A stretch of DNA of 64,000 bases from Bacteroidota bacterium (lineage in GTDB: Bacteria; Bacteroidota; Bacteroidia; Bacteroidales; FEN-979): contig JAPLDJ010000025.1 of assembly GCA_026391805.1 (NCBI GenBank), forward strand, positions 62,001-126,000. Direction: 5' to 3'. Positions 26,599 to 36,258 of the stretch are shown piece by piece. A program made the position numbers and the translations under genes. Below the pieces are notes generated by a model. That model was not told the origin of the DNA, made no database searches, and saw nothing but the letters and a program-made list of their open reading frames with translations. Every line of letters starts with the position of its first letter. The first letter of the stretch is position 1.

Positions 26599-26606
26599 TA
26601 TATTTG
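26599..26606 (+). promoter_or_regulatory. -7 promoter element of asnA
   Basis: TATATTTG matches TAnnTTTG. A TTTG at 26579-26582 is a possible -33 element, with a 16-base spacer that is shorter than usual. The leader before the ATG is about 65 bases. Confidence 0.45.
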
Positions 26607-26676
26607 AAGGACTATTCGCCGTGCTTTTCAAGTATATGCATTATACCATTCACCTCAACTAAAAAAAGATCAACCC

Positions 26677-27807
26677 ATGGAAAACAAAAAAGCAGACCTG
26701 GCCGGTCCCGGAATCGGTGACTATGCCGAACTCGTTAACGTCCTTCCAAAGGATTATGCTTCAGCGCTTGATCCCAAGGAAACACAAATGGCACTGACGG
26801 CTGTTAAGCAGTACATCGAAGAGAACCTCTGCAAGGAACTCAACCTGATCAGGGTGGAATGCCCGCTGATCGTCGATGTTAAAAGTGGCGTCAATGACTA
26901 TCTCGACCGTGATGGCTCACGTACCCCCATCGATTTCCACATTAAAAACGACTACGACAAGCACCCGATCGATGCACAGGTGGTACAGGCAGCCACCAAA
27001 TGGAAGAGGATGGCCCTGAAGCAATTCGGCATGAAGGTAGGCGAGGGACTGTACACCGACATGCGTGCCGTGCGTAAGGACTATTTCCTAGACCATGACC
27101 ACAGCGCTTATGTTGACCAGTGGGATTGGGAACTGGTAATGACAAAGGAGCAACGCAACCTGCAGTTCCTGACCGGAGTTGTGGAAAAACTCTGGAAAAC
27201 CCTGAAGGGCGCCGAAGAGCATTCCCAGAAGCTCTTCCCGAAGCTGAAGAGTGATAAATACCCCAACCTGCCCGACCAGATCAAGTTCCTTCATGCAGAA
27301 GAGATCCTTGACATGTTCCCGACCTTGCCCAGGAAGCAGCGTGAAACCGCGATCCTCCAGAAATATCCTGCTGTATTCATTTACGGCATCGGCTGGACAC
27401 TTGCCGACGGTTACCCGCATGAGATGAGGGCTGCCGATTATGATGACTGGGTAACACCGACGGTTTCCGCCGACGGAAAACCCATGCACGGACTGAACGG
27501 GGATATCCTCGTCTGGAACCATGTCACAAAGCGTCGCCATGAACTTTCTTCCATGGGCGTCCGTGTCACCCCGGAAACGCTGAAACAGCAGCTGGAGATC
27601 ACCAACCAGCTTCATTTCCTCGATTACCCCTATCACAAGGCGATCATGAACAATGAGATCCCGTTAAGCATTGGTGGTGGTATCGGTCAGTCGCGGACCT
27701 ACATGTCCATCCTGAAGAAGGCCCACCTCGGCGAATGCAGTGTTACTGTATGGCCGAAGATCCTGAAGGACATGTGCCATGAGAAGAATATCCACGTGCT
27801 GGAATAG
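26677..27807 (+). CDS. asnA: Aspartate-ammonia ligase (asparagine synthetase A)
   Basis: This 376-residue protein matches AsnA, which makes asparagine from aspartate, ammonia and ATP in the cytosol. Visible family blocks are RVECPLIVDVKSGVNDYLDR (about 60-80), GEGLYTDMRAVRKDY (about 122), DHDHSAYVDQWDWELVM (about 133-150), NGDILVWNHVTKRRHELSSM (about 273-292) and LSIGGGIGQSRTYM near 335. These hold the class II aminoacyl-tRNA-synthetase-like ATP and aspartate sites. Length is somewhat above the 330-350 typical of the family. It is a single-gene unit. Confidence 0.95.
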   Translation: MENKKADLAGPGIGDYAELVNVLPKDYASALDPKETQMALTAVKQYIEENLCKELNLIRVECPLIVDVKSGVNDYLDRDGSRTPIDFHIKNDYDKHPIDAQVVQAATKWKRMALKQFGMKVGEGLYTDMRAVRKDYFLDHDHSAYVDQWDWELVMTKEQRNLQFLTGVVEKLWKTLKGAEEHSQKLFPKLKSDKYPNLPDQIKFLHAEEILDMFPTLPRKQRETAILQKYPAVFIYGIGWTLADGYPHEMRAADYDDWVTPTVSADGKPMHGLNGDILVWNHVTKRRHELSSMGVRVTPETLKQQLEITNQLHFLDYPYHKAIMNNEIPLSIGGGIGQSRTYMSILKKAHLGECSVTVWPKILKDMCHEKNIHVLE

Positions 27808-27831
27808 CAGGTAACCTATTGCCTTTTTCAC

Positions 27832-27893
27832 CACAGTAGGCACATTAGGCCACAGTAGAGAAATTCCTATTGTGTTCTAATGTGCCTATTGTG
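27832..27893. repeat. Long imperfect hairpin after asnA
   Basis: Arms of 27 bases (27832-27858 and 27867-27893) match at 23 of 27 positions around an 8-base loop. Two of the four differences would be G-U pairs in RNA. Each arm is built of repeated words (CACAGTAG, CACATTAG). It lies at the asnA 3' end. Confidence 0.75.
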
Positions 27894-27954
27894 TTTTATT
27901 TAAAGATAATGAAACCGTATGGCTAGGTCGAAAACGAAATCCCGGGAACCTTAA

Positions 27955-28431
27955 TCAGGCCTGAACAACTGGAGTCAGCTCGGAATAGACCTCACCGGAC
28001 ATCGTTACAAAGTAAGTATGCTCTTTGGTGACGACCCGCCGGAAAGGAAAGAGGGAGCTGGTGCTTTCCCTGCAGGGCATCCAAACCAGGCTCGATCCGA
28101 TAAATTCGTCTTCATGAAATTTTTCATGAACGATCTCCTCTGCCTTCAGGAAATTGTGGTAATGTTCCGTTCCGGGATGTGTAAACGGAGTGAAGGATAT
28201 GACTTTCCCCTCCGTGGCATCGACCTCCGCGATGCAGAGGATCCGCTTGTTGATCAGCCAGTAAACGAGGTAATAGGAGTGGTTTGGATCAGCAAGGTTT
28301 TCAATGAACATGGCATGGATCATTTCCTCATTTTCGAGGTACATCTTCAGGGTCCCGCAGCCTTCGAGGCCGTTTTCCCTGATTTCGCTGATCACTTCCC
28401 GGATTGCCTGTGAAGCAGATATTCTGTACAT
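27955..28431 (-). CDS. Conserved-looking cytosolic protein of unknown function
   Basis: The start at 28431 (MYRISASQAIREVISEIREN) gives 158 residues. The in-frame extension to 28512 is hydrophobic and unlike a real N-terminus. The protein is mixed alpha/beta with no signal peptide or membrane helix (LADPNHSYYLVYWLINKRIL, then VDATEGKVISFTPFTHPG). I do not recognise the family. It lies downstream of the activase gene in the same direction but is separated by a large hairpin. Confidence 0.6.
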   Translation of the reverse strand: MYRISASQAIREVISEIRENGLEGCGTLKMYLENEEMIHAMFIENLADPNHSYYLVYWLINKRILCIAEVDATEGKVISFTPFTHPGTEHYHNFLKAEEIVHEKFHEDEFIGSSLVWMPCRESTSSLFPFRRVVTKEHTYFVTMSGEVYSELTPVVQA

Positions 28432-28560
28432 TTTTCTGTGAGGTTGTTTACAGTTATGAACGACAATGGGACAAATCGGAAATAAATATAAGAAAAAAAC
28501 AGGCAAAGTCAAGGATTTTCTTCACCATCCCCTTTCTGATGAGGTTGTCTCAAAAGATAA

Positions 28561-28666
28561 TTTCACGCAAAGAGCGCAAAGAAAAACGCAAAGGGCGCAG
28601 AATGCAAATTCTTATTAAGGGATTCTTTGCGTTCTTTGCGTTTTTCTTTGCGGCCTTTGCGTGAAA
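28561..28666. repeat. About 106-bp imperfect inverted repeat made of CGCAAAG words
   Basis: Left arm 28561-28605 and right arm 28621-28666 pair at about 40 of 45 positions around a 15-base loop. Both arms are tandem variants of CGCAAAG (TTTCACGCAAAGAGCGCAAA on the left). It lies just after the stop of the minus-strand activase gene and could be its 3' end, or a small repeat element. Confidence 0.8.
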
Positions 28667-28703
28667 CATACTGAGGCTTTTGAAACATTCTGAATCGTTC
28701 AGT

Positions 28704-31700
28704 TCAACTTACGGTTGCTGTCTTCAGGTAAGAGGCTATGAGATCGTTCTTAAATCCCCCGGTACCATCATAGGTAAGGGTTACAACAGGAATCGATGTG
28801 ATCCTTTTGATCTCCTGTGTCATCGCCTCCGTCACCAGCGCCGGACAACAAAAAGCAGGATTGGTTTGCACAAAAAGCGAGATGTCCGGGTAATTCTCAA
28901 GGATATAAAAGATTTTCAGGATATTTTCGTACGATTCCCCAGAATGAAAGGGTGTGATATTGAATTTCGCCAAATGTTTTTCAAGCCGCAGGGGATTGAC
29001 AACAGGCTTGTTTCCGAGGTATTTCCTGAAGTGCTTATAGTACCTGTCCTCGAAGAATTTAATTGCGGACAGCATCACCCTGAACAATCCGCCTCTATAA
29101 TAATCGCCGCGTATTATGGCCCTTCGGATGACATTCTCAATCGTGATCTTCACCAGGTCTGTATATGGCGTAGTGATCACTTCGCCGCCGTTTTCTTCGA
29201 TGGTATGGATCAGGTCCTGGTTCATGATATCGTTGTCGCGCACATAAAGATCCCCGAATATGGCAACGCCGGGCTTGCGTCCTTCCTTCCTTCCGATCTT
29301 ATCAAAAAGGGAGATTGCTTCAACCACTGCATCATCCATCGGCCGGTTCCCCAGGAAGGCTTCTTCAAGGATCCGGATACTTTTATCAATGGTTTTATCC
29401 GTTTCGCCCCGGTTGATCTCATAGGGTCTGATCCTGCATCCGACCTTCCGGATCAGTCCGCCAAGCAAGTAGGCAAAATAGGCATTATAACCTGTATTTA
29501 TACCGATTTCAAGGTGGGTTAACTCGCCCAGATAGACGGCCGCCTTTTCAAAACCGTGACCGTAAGTCTCAAGAAGGTTCTTAATATAAAAAGGATATTG
29601 ACGCAAGTTGCAGCTGATATAGCTTTTGGTCATCCAGAGCATGGTTTGTTCCGGCAGTAACTGATGCTGCTCTACATAATCAATAAATTCCTGTGCAATG
29701 ATGTTTACCGGAAGGCACTGCCCGGTATTGGAGGCCATGCTCTTTTTGATGGTGAGGTCGCTGGAATGCATCAGCCGGGCATCGATGCCGCCCCGTTTCA
29801 GGTTGGCGACAAGCAGGGGTGTTACAAGGTTATCCCAGTTGGGAAATAACAATGTCCGGCCATTGATCTTTGTTTCAAGACCCGGTATCAGTTGAAGTGA
29901 TCCCGGTCCGGGGAACATCTGTTCACGTGAGGCATGATTCCTGAACGACCGGATCGCCGCTTCGATCCGTGTTTCATATCCCACATTCGAATCGTGCTCA
30001 TCGATCTGCAGGATCAGGTATGGCTTGCGATAATGGTTCAGGATCTTTTTAAAATAGTCGGTGATAAAGGAATCTGGTGCACATTTGAAAGCGGTAAGCA
30101 AAACCGGGTAGAGGTTTTTGGTGGTCGCTGCAACGGTGGCCGTTTCAAGAACCCTGGCGGCAAAGTACCAGGGAATTTGCCGGAGCAAAAGTTCTGTTTC
30201 CCCGGGCAGAAGTTCATCCGGACTGATCATATCCTGGGAAAAGGTCTTGATCCCCATCCGGGCAAAGATATCCGGAATGCCCTTGTTCAGCGACTTTTCG
30301 AGTACGACATAGGGTCTTCCCAGCAGGATGACCGAAATGTTTGAATCCGGCTGGAATTCCCTTTTGAACAGTGAAAACAATTTATTCTTCTGCAGATCCG
30401 TAAAAAGCAAAGCTTCCTCGTAAGCCTGTTTGACTTTTAACGGAGTAATCAATGATCCGAGCACCGGATGAAGGCAGGCAACCAGTTGTCTAATCACATG
30501 CTTGTTCCCTTTTGAAAAGTTCAGCAAAGGAGAAAGTAATTTTTCCGGGATCTGCTTATCCTTCAGCGTATGAATCAGGGACGCCGAATACTGCGTATAA
30601 TAACAATAATTCCGGTCCGTAGTCCCGTTTTTATCCCTTGCCTCAAGCGAAACCGGGAGAAAGATATAATCGGTTTTTTCAGCCAGGAAAGCTGCATGGC
30701 CATACATTGAGTCGATCGGGGCACAGAACTCTGCCCCGGCGATCCGTTTCCCCGATCTGACAGGATCTATATAATGCTCGCTTGATAAAGTACGGATGGA
30801 GAGATTTGCAAAGAACCGTTTCCAAAGGCTCAGCTCTTCAAACAGGTGCAATGCGGCAGGCAATCCGATGATGACATCACCGGTGACCGTTTTTGGCTGG
30901 CGTACATGAAGGATCCGGGACCGTTCTTCCAGGAGATTGAATACCTGTGAATCGGAAGTAACATATTTTTTTGTTTCGTAATCCCGCCCGCACAGAAATC
31001 CATATGCTTCCTGTTCTCCATGAACAGTTGCAAGGCTTATGGAACAACGATTTGTGCAAATCGTGCATGTTTCAGTACTTATCCTGATCTTCTCCCTGTA
31101 AAGCTGAATTCCGCGGAAAACTGATTCAGTGATTATTTCTTCCCGGAGAAGAAGCGCAACCCCCAGTGCACCACTCAGGTGGCAGTATGGTGAAACAAAG
31201 ATCTTTTTCCCGAGCCGTTGCTCAAAGGCGGCCACCAGTGACCTGTTTTTTGCCGTTGCACCCTGGAAACAGATGTGGTTACCGATGGATCCTTCAACAG
31301 CCACTTTTTTCAGGAAATTTTCCATCACCGAATGAAGGATCGTGGCCAGGATCTCATTCACCGAATATCCTTTATTCAAAAGCTGGTTGGCATCGCGTTC
31401 CATAAAAACAGTGCAGCGGTCGCTGGCCAGCGGAGCAGGGACTCCATCGGTCCGTTGCGAATAATCTGAAAGATCACAACCTAATTTCCTGGCCTGTTCT
31501 TCAATAAAGCTTCCTGTTCCGGCGGCACAAACGGCATTCATCTGTGAGAACGTCACCATTCCGTCGTGCATCAGCGTAAACTTTGAATCCTGTCCGCCGA
31601 TTTCGATGATCGTGTCTGTTTCAGGATTCAGCTCATACGCTGCCCTGGCGTGTGCCGTAATTTCATCAACGATCAGATCGGCATGAATGATCTTCCCGAT

Positions 31701-32933
31701 AAACTTCCTTCCTGACCCTGTGGTTCCGGCGCCAATGAATTTTAAACTGATCTCCTGTTTCAGTACCAGGTCGTCGATCGCTTCAAAAATGGCCTGTACG
31801 GCGTCAACCGGTTTGCCTGCCGTATAGGTATAAAATCCTGCCACCAGCGACTGATCTTCTTTGGTAATGACCGCTTTTGTACTGGTCGAACCGATGTCGA
31901 TACCCAAAAAAGTTTCATACTGAATACCTTTGCTGAGCGGTGCATAAAGATCAACCTGGACTTCAACGGGGTGTGCAGAAACAACAGGTTTGAAATTCCA
32001 GGAATCTTCACTTCTGAAATCAGGATACCCGGAAAGTTTCAGGGCAAGCGGCGGATGAAAATAAGCTTTGCCATTATCATCCGGAAGCAGGATTTCTTCC
32101 AGCGATCCGGGCCACCCTTTCGAAGAGATGGGGTTTTCATCCAATGCCAGGTAACATGCGCCGATCGCACCAACAAGGTGGGAATGCTGATGCTGCAAAA
32201 ACCGGGTATCCAGTTGTTTTTCCAGGTGCCGGATCACGGCAGCATTTTTGGATACGCCCCCGGCAAAAAAGATGGGTGGTACCGGTGTCTCCTGGTTAAA
32301 TAAGGTATCTACGATGTTTGTCGCCAGCCCTTTGCACAGGCTGTCGCAGATGGCTTCCGGCGAATAGCCCTGCTGCTGCGCATGAATGAGATCGGTCTTG
32401 GCAAAAACCGAACACCTGGATGCGATATCAGGTATGGGTTCACTGTTCCTTAATGCCATCGCACACAGTTCTTCAATACCGGAGAGGTTAAGCCGGAACG
32501 CCTGCTGGTCGAGAAAACTGCCGGTGCCTGCCGCGCAGGAAGAGTTTGACCGGATCGATTCAAAAGTTCCTTTTTCATCGAACCTGAAAAGCATGAAACG
32601 TTCTGCACCGACCAGCAACAGTGACCTTGCCTTGCCACAAAGCATTTTGGCCGCCCTGATTGCGGCCACCTGCGGATTGAAGATGGTAACCCTGTCAGGA
32701 TGAATACAGGTAGCAGTACAACAGGCGACACTGCGAACGGTTGAAAGGTCAAACTGCTGTTCGGCGTTCCTGAGAGTTTCCCTGATCTGTCCTTTATGAA
32801 AAAGATAAGCTGTATCCAGGATCTTCCCCGAAAGATCCATCTGCACAAGTGAAATGGTCACCGAGCCGATATCCACTCCGAGCAGTGTTGCAGCCTGGTG
32901 GCGTTCATCAGTGTTCCGGGAGTCAGCGTTCAT
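28704..32933 (-). CDS. Two-domain acyl-CoA dehydratase activase (BadF/BadG/BcrA/D type) with DUF2229/HgdB-like C-terminus
   Basis: This 1409-residue protein has two tandem ASKHA ATPase domains. Domain 1 (about 17-270) has LLGVDIGSVTISLV, SSCAAGTGSFLDQQA and SRCSVFAKTD. Domain 2 (about 342-595) has LGIDIGSTSTKAVI, EIGGQDSKFT, AVCAAGTGSFIEEQA and DRCTVFMERD. The Cys of CAAGTG and of RCxVF in each domain are the usual [4Fe-4S] ligands. Residues from about 640 (CTICTNRCSI, then the DUF2229 segment and a second HgdB-like region) complete the architecture. Activases use ATP to inject one low-potential electron into 2-hydroxyacyl-CoA dehydratases or benzoyl-CoA reductases. No dehydratase subunits are adjacent, so the partner is unknown. 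It supports an anaerobic lifestyle. Confidence 0.88.
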   Translation of the reverse strand: MNADSRNTDERHQAATLLGVDIGSVTISLVQMDLSGKILDTAYLFHKGQIRETLRNAEQQFDLSTVRSVACCTATCIHPDRVTIFNPQVAAIRAAKMLCGKARSLLLVGAERFMLFRFDEKGTFESIRSNSSCAAGTGSFLDQQAFRLNLSGIEELCAMALRNSEPIPDIASRCSVFAKTDLIHAQQQGYSPEAICDSLCKGLATNIVDTLFNQETPVPPIFFAGGVSKNAAVIRHLEKQLDTRFLQHQHSHLVGAIGACYLALDENPISSKGWPGSLEEILLPDDNGKAYFHPPLALKLSGYPDFRSEDSWNFKPVVSAHPVEVQVDLYAPLSKGIQYETFLGIDIGSTSTKAVITKEDQSLVAGFYTYTAGKPVDAVQAIFEAIDDLVLKQEISLKFIGAGTTGSGRKFIGKIIHADLIVDEITAHARAAYELNPETDTIIEIGGQDSKFTLMHDGMVTFSQMNAVCAAGTGSFIEEQARKLGCDLSDYSQRTDGVPAPLASDRCTVFMERDANQLLNKGYSVNEILATILHSVMENFLKKVAVEGSIGNHICFQGATAKNRSLVAAFEQRLGKKIFVSPYCHLSGALGVALLLREEIITESVFRGIQLYREKIRISTETCTICTNRCSISLATVHGEQEAYGFLCGRDYETKKYVTSDSQVFNLLEERSRILHVRQPKTVTGDVIIGLPAALHLFEELSLWKRFFANLSIRTLSSEHYIDPVRSGKRIAGAEFCAPIDSMYGHAAFLAEKTDYIFLPVSLEARDKNGTTDRNYCYYTQYSASLIHTLKDKQIPEKLLSPLLNFSKGNKHVIRQLVACLHPVLGSLITPLKVKQAYEEALLFTDLQKNKLFSLFKREFQPDSNISVILLGRPYVVLEKSLNKGIPDIFARMGIKTFSQDMISPDELLPGETELLLRQIPWYFAARVLETATVAATTKNLYPVLLTAFKCAPDSFITDYFKKILNHYRKPYLILQIDEHDSNVGYETRIEAAIRSFRNHASREQMFPGPGSLQLIPGLETKINGRTLLFPNWDNLVTPLLVANLKRGGIDARLMHSSDLTIKKSMASNTGQCLPVNIIAQEFIDYVEQHQLLPEQTMLWMTKSYISCNLRQYPFYIKNLLETYGHGFEKAAVYLGELTHLEIGINTGYNAYFAYLLGGLIRKVGCRIRPYEINRGETDKTIDKSIRILEEAFLGNRPMDDAVVEAISLFDKIGRKEGRKPGVAIFGDLYVRDNDIMNQDLIHTIEENGGEVITTPYTDLVKITIENVIRRAIIRGDYYRGGLFRVMLSAIKFFEDRYYKHFRKYLGNKPVVNPLRLEKHLAKFNITPFHSGESYENILKIFYILENYPDISLFVQTNPAFCCPALVTEAMTQEIKRITSIPVVTLTYDGTGGFKNDLIASYLKTATVS

Positions 32934-33019
32934 CAGTTTTCAGAGTAAGTGCAGGATGGAAGAAGATAAAACGACCTTAGTGAACCCTTGATGTCAAATA
33001 ACTTCAAATATTGCTTCTA

Positions 33020-33083
33020 ACCGCGAAGACGCCAAGCTCAAAAAATAATATTATCCTTTTTAGCGCCTTAGCGTCTTTGCGGT
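33020..33083. repeat. Imperfect hairpin of the ACCGCGAAGACGC type
   Basis: ACCGCGAAGACGCCAAG (33020-33036) pairs with CTTAGCGTCTTTGCGGT (33067-33083), with two mismatches. It sits between the T9SS protein gene and the activase, both on the minus strand, at the 3' end of the former. Confidence 0.7.
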
Positions 33084-33134
33084 AAAAAAATCCTTCTAAA
33101 ACACCCCGGAAGAAGGGTCAATAAAGATAAAACA

Positions 33135-36080
33135 CTACCTGGTCACGAAAATCTTGTACTGTTTTAATGTTCCGGGCCCTTTGATCTGAACAAGGTAATA
33201 ACCTTCGGGATTATTTTCCAGGTCGATGGTGTAAAGGTTATCGGCTTTTTCAGGGATCGGAATCCGCTTGATCATTTTTCCGTTCATCTCATAAACAGCG
33301 ATCTGTTCCATGCCTTCAAAGCTGGTTTTGGCTTCAACGGAGATCTTACCGGAGGTCGGGTTGGGATAGACCAGGAATTCCTCCGTGACATTTTCAGGCA
33401 TATCTTCGGGTGCCTTGGTCAGGCGCTTATATGCTAACGTAGTATTGATGCGGTTTGTTCCGCAGCCGGATACGGTGGTCACCAGTTTAACAACGCCTGT
33501 AAATGTGGCTGTCCAGGTAATCTTGGCATCATCCCCGCAGAAATCATCATTATAGGCCAGTAAGGCATCGTTTGCCTTGTTACGCAGCGTCATCTCTGAA
33601 TTGTAGCTTGCGCTGCCACCGTCGGTTGAACAATAGGAAAAGACGTAGGCTTTCCCCACGGTCACGTTAAAGGCCGTATATTCACCGGCATTAATGGATT
33701 TCTGGTATTTCCAGCTTGTGGTGGTGGACAGCGCTTTGCTCGGGTACATCGTAGTGCTGTTGCATCCCTGCGGCGCTTTGACGGTGATCGTAGTATAACC
33801 GAGATTGTTTAACTCGTTTACTTCAGGAACCTGGCCATCGGCATCGGCGATGAACAGAATATACCATGTACCTACGCCTGTCGTTGACGGGATGGTGAGC
33901 GTTTTATTGAACGGGGAAGTTCCATTGGCCGCCAGTGCGGTAACGGCATCTGTTGCCAGGTAGGTATCGCCTGTTTCGTAGGTCGTGTTACCCGAAAGGT
34001 AATATTTCAGGGATGACACACCGGCAGAACCTGGTCCCAGGTTCTTCACCGTGCAGGTGGCGGTGGTTGTATTTCCCGGATTGAGAGAAGAGGGATTGAC
34101 TCCCGGATTAATGACGACAAGGTCGGCCAGGCCGGCTGCTGATGTGACTACGACCTGTGCGCTTCCTGCATTATTGTTCTCGCTGACTTCCGTAACCTGT
34201 CCGTCGGCATCGGCAAAGAAGACGATGTAATACGTTCCCGGGAGCGTTCCGGAAGGAATGGTGAGTGGCTTGCTGAACGACCAGTATCCGCTTGCATTCA
34301 GAACAGGAATGACGTCTGTTGCCAGCAGGATATCTCCTGCACTGTATGTATTATCGGTTGAAAGATAATATTTCAGGTTGCATGATCCTGCAGATGCAGC
34401 GCCCTGGTTCAGTACCGTGCAGGAAGCAGTTACATTTGATCCGTCGGGGATCGATGAAGGAGTGGCAGCCGGATTCTGGACAACAAGGTCGGCCTGTGCC
34501 GGTGCGGATCCTACTTCAAATGAGAAAATCTGGGTTTTGCGTGCACCACCCGATCCGATGTATTCGGTGGTGAACCAGAAGGTCTTGTCATTGGCCGGAT
34601 CGATGGTAACAGATGAATAATCACCCCATCGGTTGTAAGAAGATTGATAATTTGCCCCTGTGATGACCGTTTGCTCTGCCAGGTCCAGGACGCCGGTTCC
34701 GGCTGCATATGCAGTTGCCGACTGGCCGGTATACCGGATCCCCGGGTAGAGGGTTGTACTGGAAATAGAATAGCCAAGCCCGATCTCATTCTGGCCGTTC
34801 AGGCGGATGCTTCCCATCCAGCGTGAGTGAGCATCCGGGGCATAGGTGCCCGTCTGACGCAACGACCAGGTTCCTGTAGTTTTGCGAAGTTCATACCAGC
34901 GGATCCCAGCATGGTCCGTATTATCAACATCCACTGTATGGCAACAAACCAGGGTCTGATAGGTGCCGAAATTGCGGTACTGCGGGGTATTCATAATAAC
35001 CTGCGGAATGGCATCAAGTTCCTGTGTCGTACCATTCTGTTTGATATTGTCCCAGTTATTCCCGAAATCACTCGTGAAGGGAGGAACAGCCAACTGTTGG
35101 ATACGGCTGAACGTGGAAGATGCAGGTGTTGTCCAGTCTACAGCCAGTTGATAGATCCATAACTGGTCGGCTCCTCCCCCGATAGCATCATCATTGAATG
35201 CGATGAAAAGTCCCGGGCTTCCGGCCGGGGCAAAAGTTCCGTCATTGTCAACCGGCGGAACGCACATAAAGCCATCCATCGAGGCAGGTCTCGAGGGGTT
35301 GTTGAAGCCTACCATCTGGGGCGTCAGTCCACTGAGCATTTTGGACCGTTCCATCACATAGATATCTTTTGCTCCACAGTTTGTTCCCATGTAATATCCG
35401 TCCTGCCATACCCCGATCTTCGGGTAATCCGGCATGTCATCCACGTCGAATGAATAACGGTACCAGCTCCCGGTCGGGTCATTGGTCTGCGAAACAGCAA
35501 CCAGCATGTAATCATTGGAACCGGAAATGGAAAATTCAATGGCCACCCAGCGATCCGCCTGTTTATCATAGAGAACGACCGGGTCGCCATCGTTGTTGCC
35601 GGATCCGGTAACACCGCTGAAAAGAAGGTTCATGTTTGTTGGTCCGGCCACCAATGCACCCGTTTTGCTGTAGATCGCGTAGACTGTATTGATAGTTTGC
35701 ATGTAATGGTTGGGCCCGGCAACGCCATTGGCGTCCGGTGGATAATAGGGAGAAGGCTGTCCGGCAAAGGAAACGATCGGCGCCTTCGGCGGTGAGGTTT
35801 TTCCCATCTCCTGCTGCCATACCGGGTCATTGCCCCGCGGAAGGGCAGTTTCAGCAAAGGGGTACTGGCGGAACTGCAAACCTTCATTTCTTGGTTTCGC
35901 TGCATCAATTTCCATTTTTTCCCACTCATCCGGAGTCAATGCAGGCAGATCGCGCAATGGCTGCGAAAGTCCGTGATACTCTCCGGTAGTGATAAATGAG
36001 GGATGAACCTCCTTGTCCTGGGCAAGGAGCACCGGGGAAAATGCCAGTGCAATAAAAAATGAAAAGAGTAAATTTTTCAT
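33135..36080 (-). CDS. Large T9SS-secreted protein with CARDB-like domains
   Basis: The protein has 981 residues with a signal peptide (MKNLLFSFFIALAFSPVLLAQ). Residues 90-525 form a beta-rich domain of unknown activity (PNHYMQTINTVYAIYSKTGA, then GTYAPDAHSRWMGSIRLNGQ). Two CARDB-type adhesion domains follow (ADLVVQNPAATPSSIPDGSN near 535 and ADLVVINPGVNPSSLNPGNT near 655). A PPC-like module is near 780-885 and a T9SS type A sorting domain occupies the last 75 residues (EEFLVYPNPTSGKISVE ... YYLVQIKGPGTLKQYKIFV). The product should be attached to the cell surface or released. The promoter TATCTTTG is at 36125-36132. Confidence 0.85.
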   Translation of the reverse strand: MKNLLFSFFIALAFSPVLLAQDKEVHPSFITTGEYHGLSQPLRDLPALTPDEWEKMEIDAAKPRNEGLQFRQYPFAETALPRGNDPVWQQEMGKTSPPKAPIVSFAGQPSPYYPPDANGVAGPNHYMQTINTVYAIYSKTGALVAGPTNMNLLFSGVTGSGNNDGDPVVLYDKQADRWVAIEFSISGSNDYMLVAVSQTNDPTGSWYRYSFDVDDMPDYPKIGVWQDGYYMGTNCGAKDIYVMERSKMLSGLTPQMVGFNNPSRPASMDGFMCVPPVDNDGTFAPAGSPGLFIAFNDDAIGGGADQLWIYQLAVDWTTPASSTFSRIQQLAVPPFTSDFGNNWDNIKQNGTTQELDAIPQVIMNTPQYRNFGTYQTLVCCHTVDVDNTDHAGIRWYELRKTTGTWSLRQTGTYAPDAHSRWMGSIRLNGQNEIGLGYSISSTTLYPGIRYTGQSATAYAAGTGVLDLAEQTVITGANYQSSYNRWGDYSSVTIDPANDKTFWFTTEYIGSGGARKTQIFSFEVGSAPAQADLVVQNPAATPSSIPDGSNVTASCTVLNQGAASAGSCNLKYYLSTDNTYSAGDILLATDVIPVLNASGYWSFSKPLTIPSGTLPGTYYIVFFADADGQVTEVSENNNAGSAQVVVTSAAGLADLVVINPGVNPSSLNPGNTTTATCTVKNLGPGSAGVSSLKYYLSGNTTYETGDTYLATDAVTALAANGTSPFNKTLTIPSTTGVGTWYILFIADADGQVPEVNELNNLGYTTITVKAPQGCNSTTMYPSKALSTTTSWKYQKSINAGEYTAFNVTVGKAYVFSYCSTDGGSASYNSEMTLRNKANDALLAYNDDFCGDDAKITWTATFTGVVKLVTTVSGCGTNRINTTLAYKRLTKAPEDMPENVTEEFLVYPNPTSGKISVEAKTSFEGMEQIAVYEMNGKMIKRIPIPEKADNLYTIDLENNPEGYYLVQIKGPGTLKQYKIFVTR

Positions 36081-36124
36081 AGATTAAAGATTTTGATGAT
36101 CCTATACTGTATTATGAGAACGAT

Positions 36125-36132
36125 CAAAGATA
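36125..36132 (-). promoter_or_regulatory. -7 promoter element of the CARDB protein gene
   Basis: The minus strand reads TATCTTTG, an exact TAnnTTTG match, 44 bases before the ATG at 36080. Confidence 0.5.
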
Positions 36133-36206
36133 CAAAAGATTCAGGTTTTTTCAAACAGAAAATGATGCTTGAACGTGTTTCCGATAAGTGCCTTTTTATT
36201 GCCAAC

Positions 36207-36250
36207 ACACCTCACCCCCAAACCCCCTCTCCTGAAGGCGAGGGGGCTTT
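36207..36250. repeat. C/G-rich hairpin repeat (CACCCCCAAACCCCCTCTCC family)
   Basis: The element ends with CCCCCTCTCC pairing to GGCGAGGGGG around a short loop. It is almost the exact reverse complement of the element at 56573-56615. It lies at the 3' end of the 20-residue-repeat gene and may form its terminator. Confidence 0.75.
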
Positions 36251-36258
36251 TAATGCAT

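Noticed and set aside
33020-33083. Integron attC site
   Set aside because: It lacks the conserved core GTTRRRY boxes and there is no integron integrase or cassette order.
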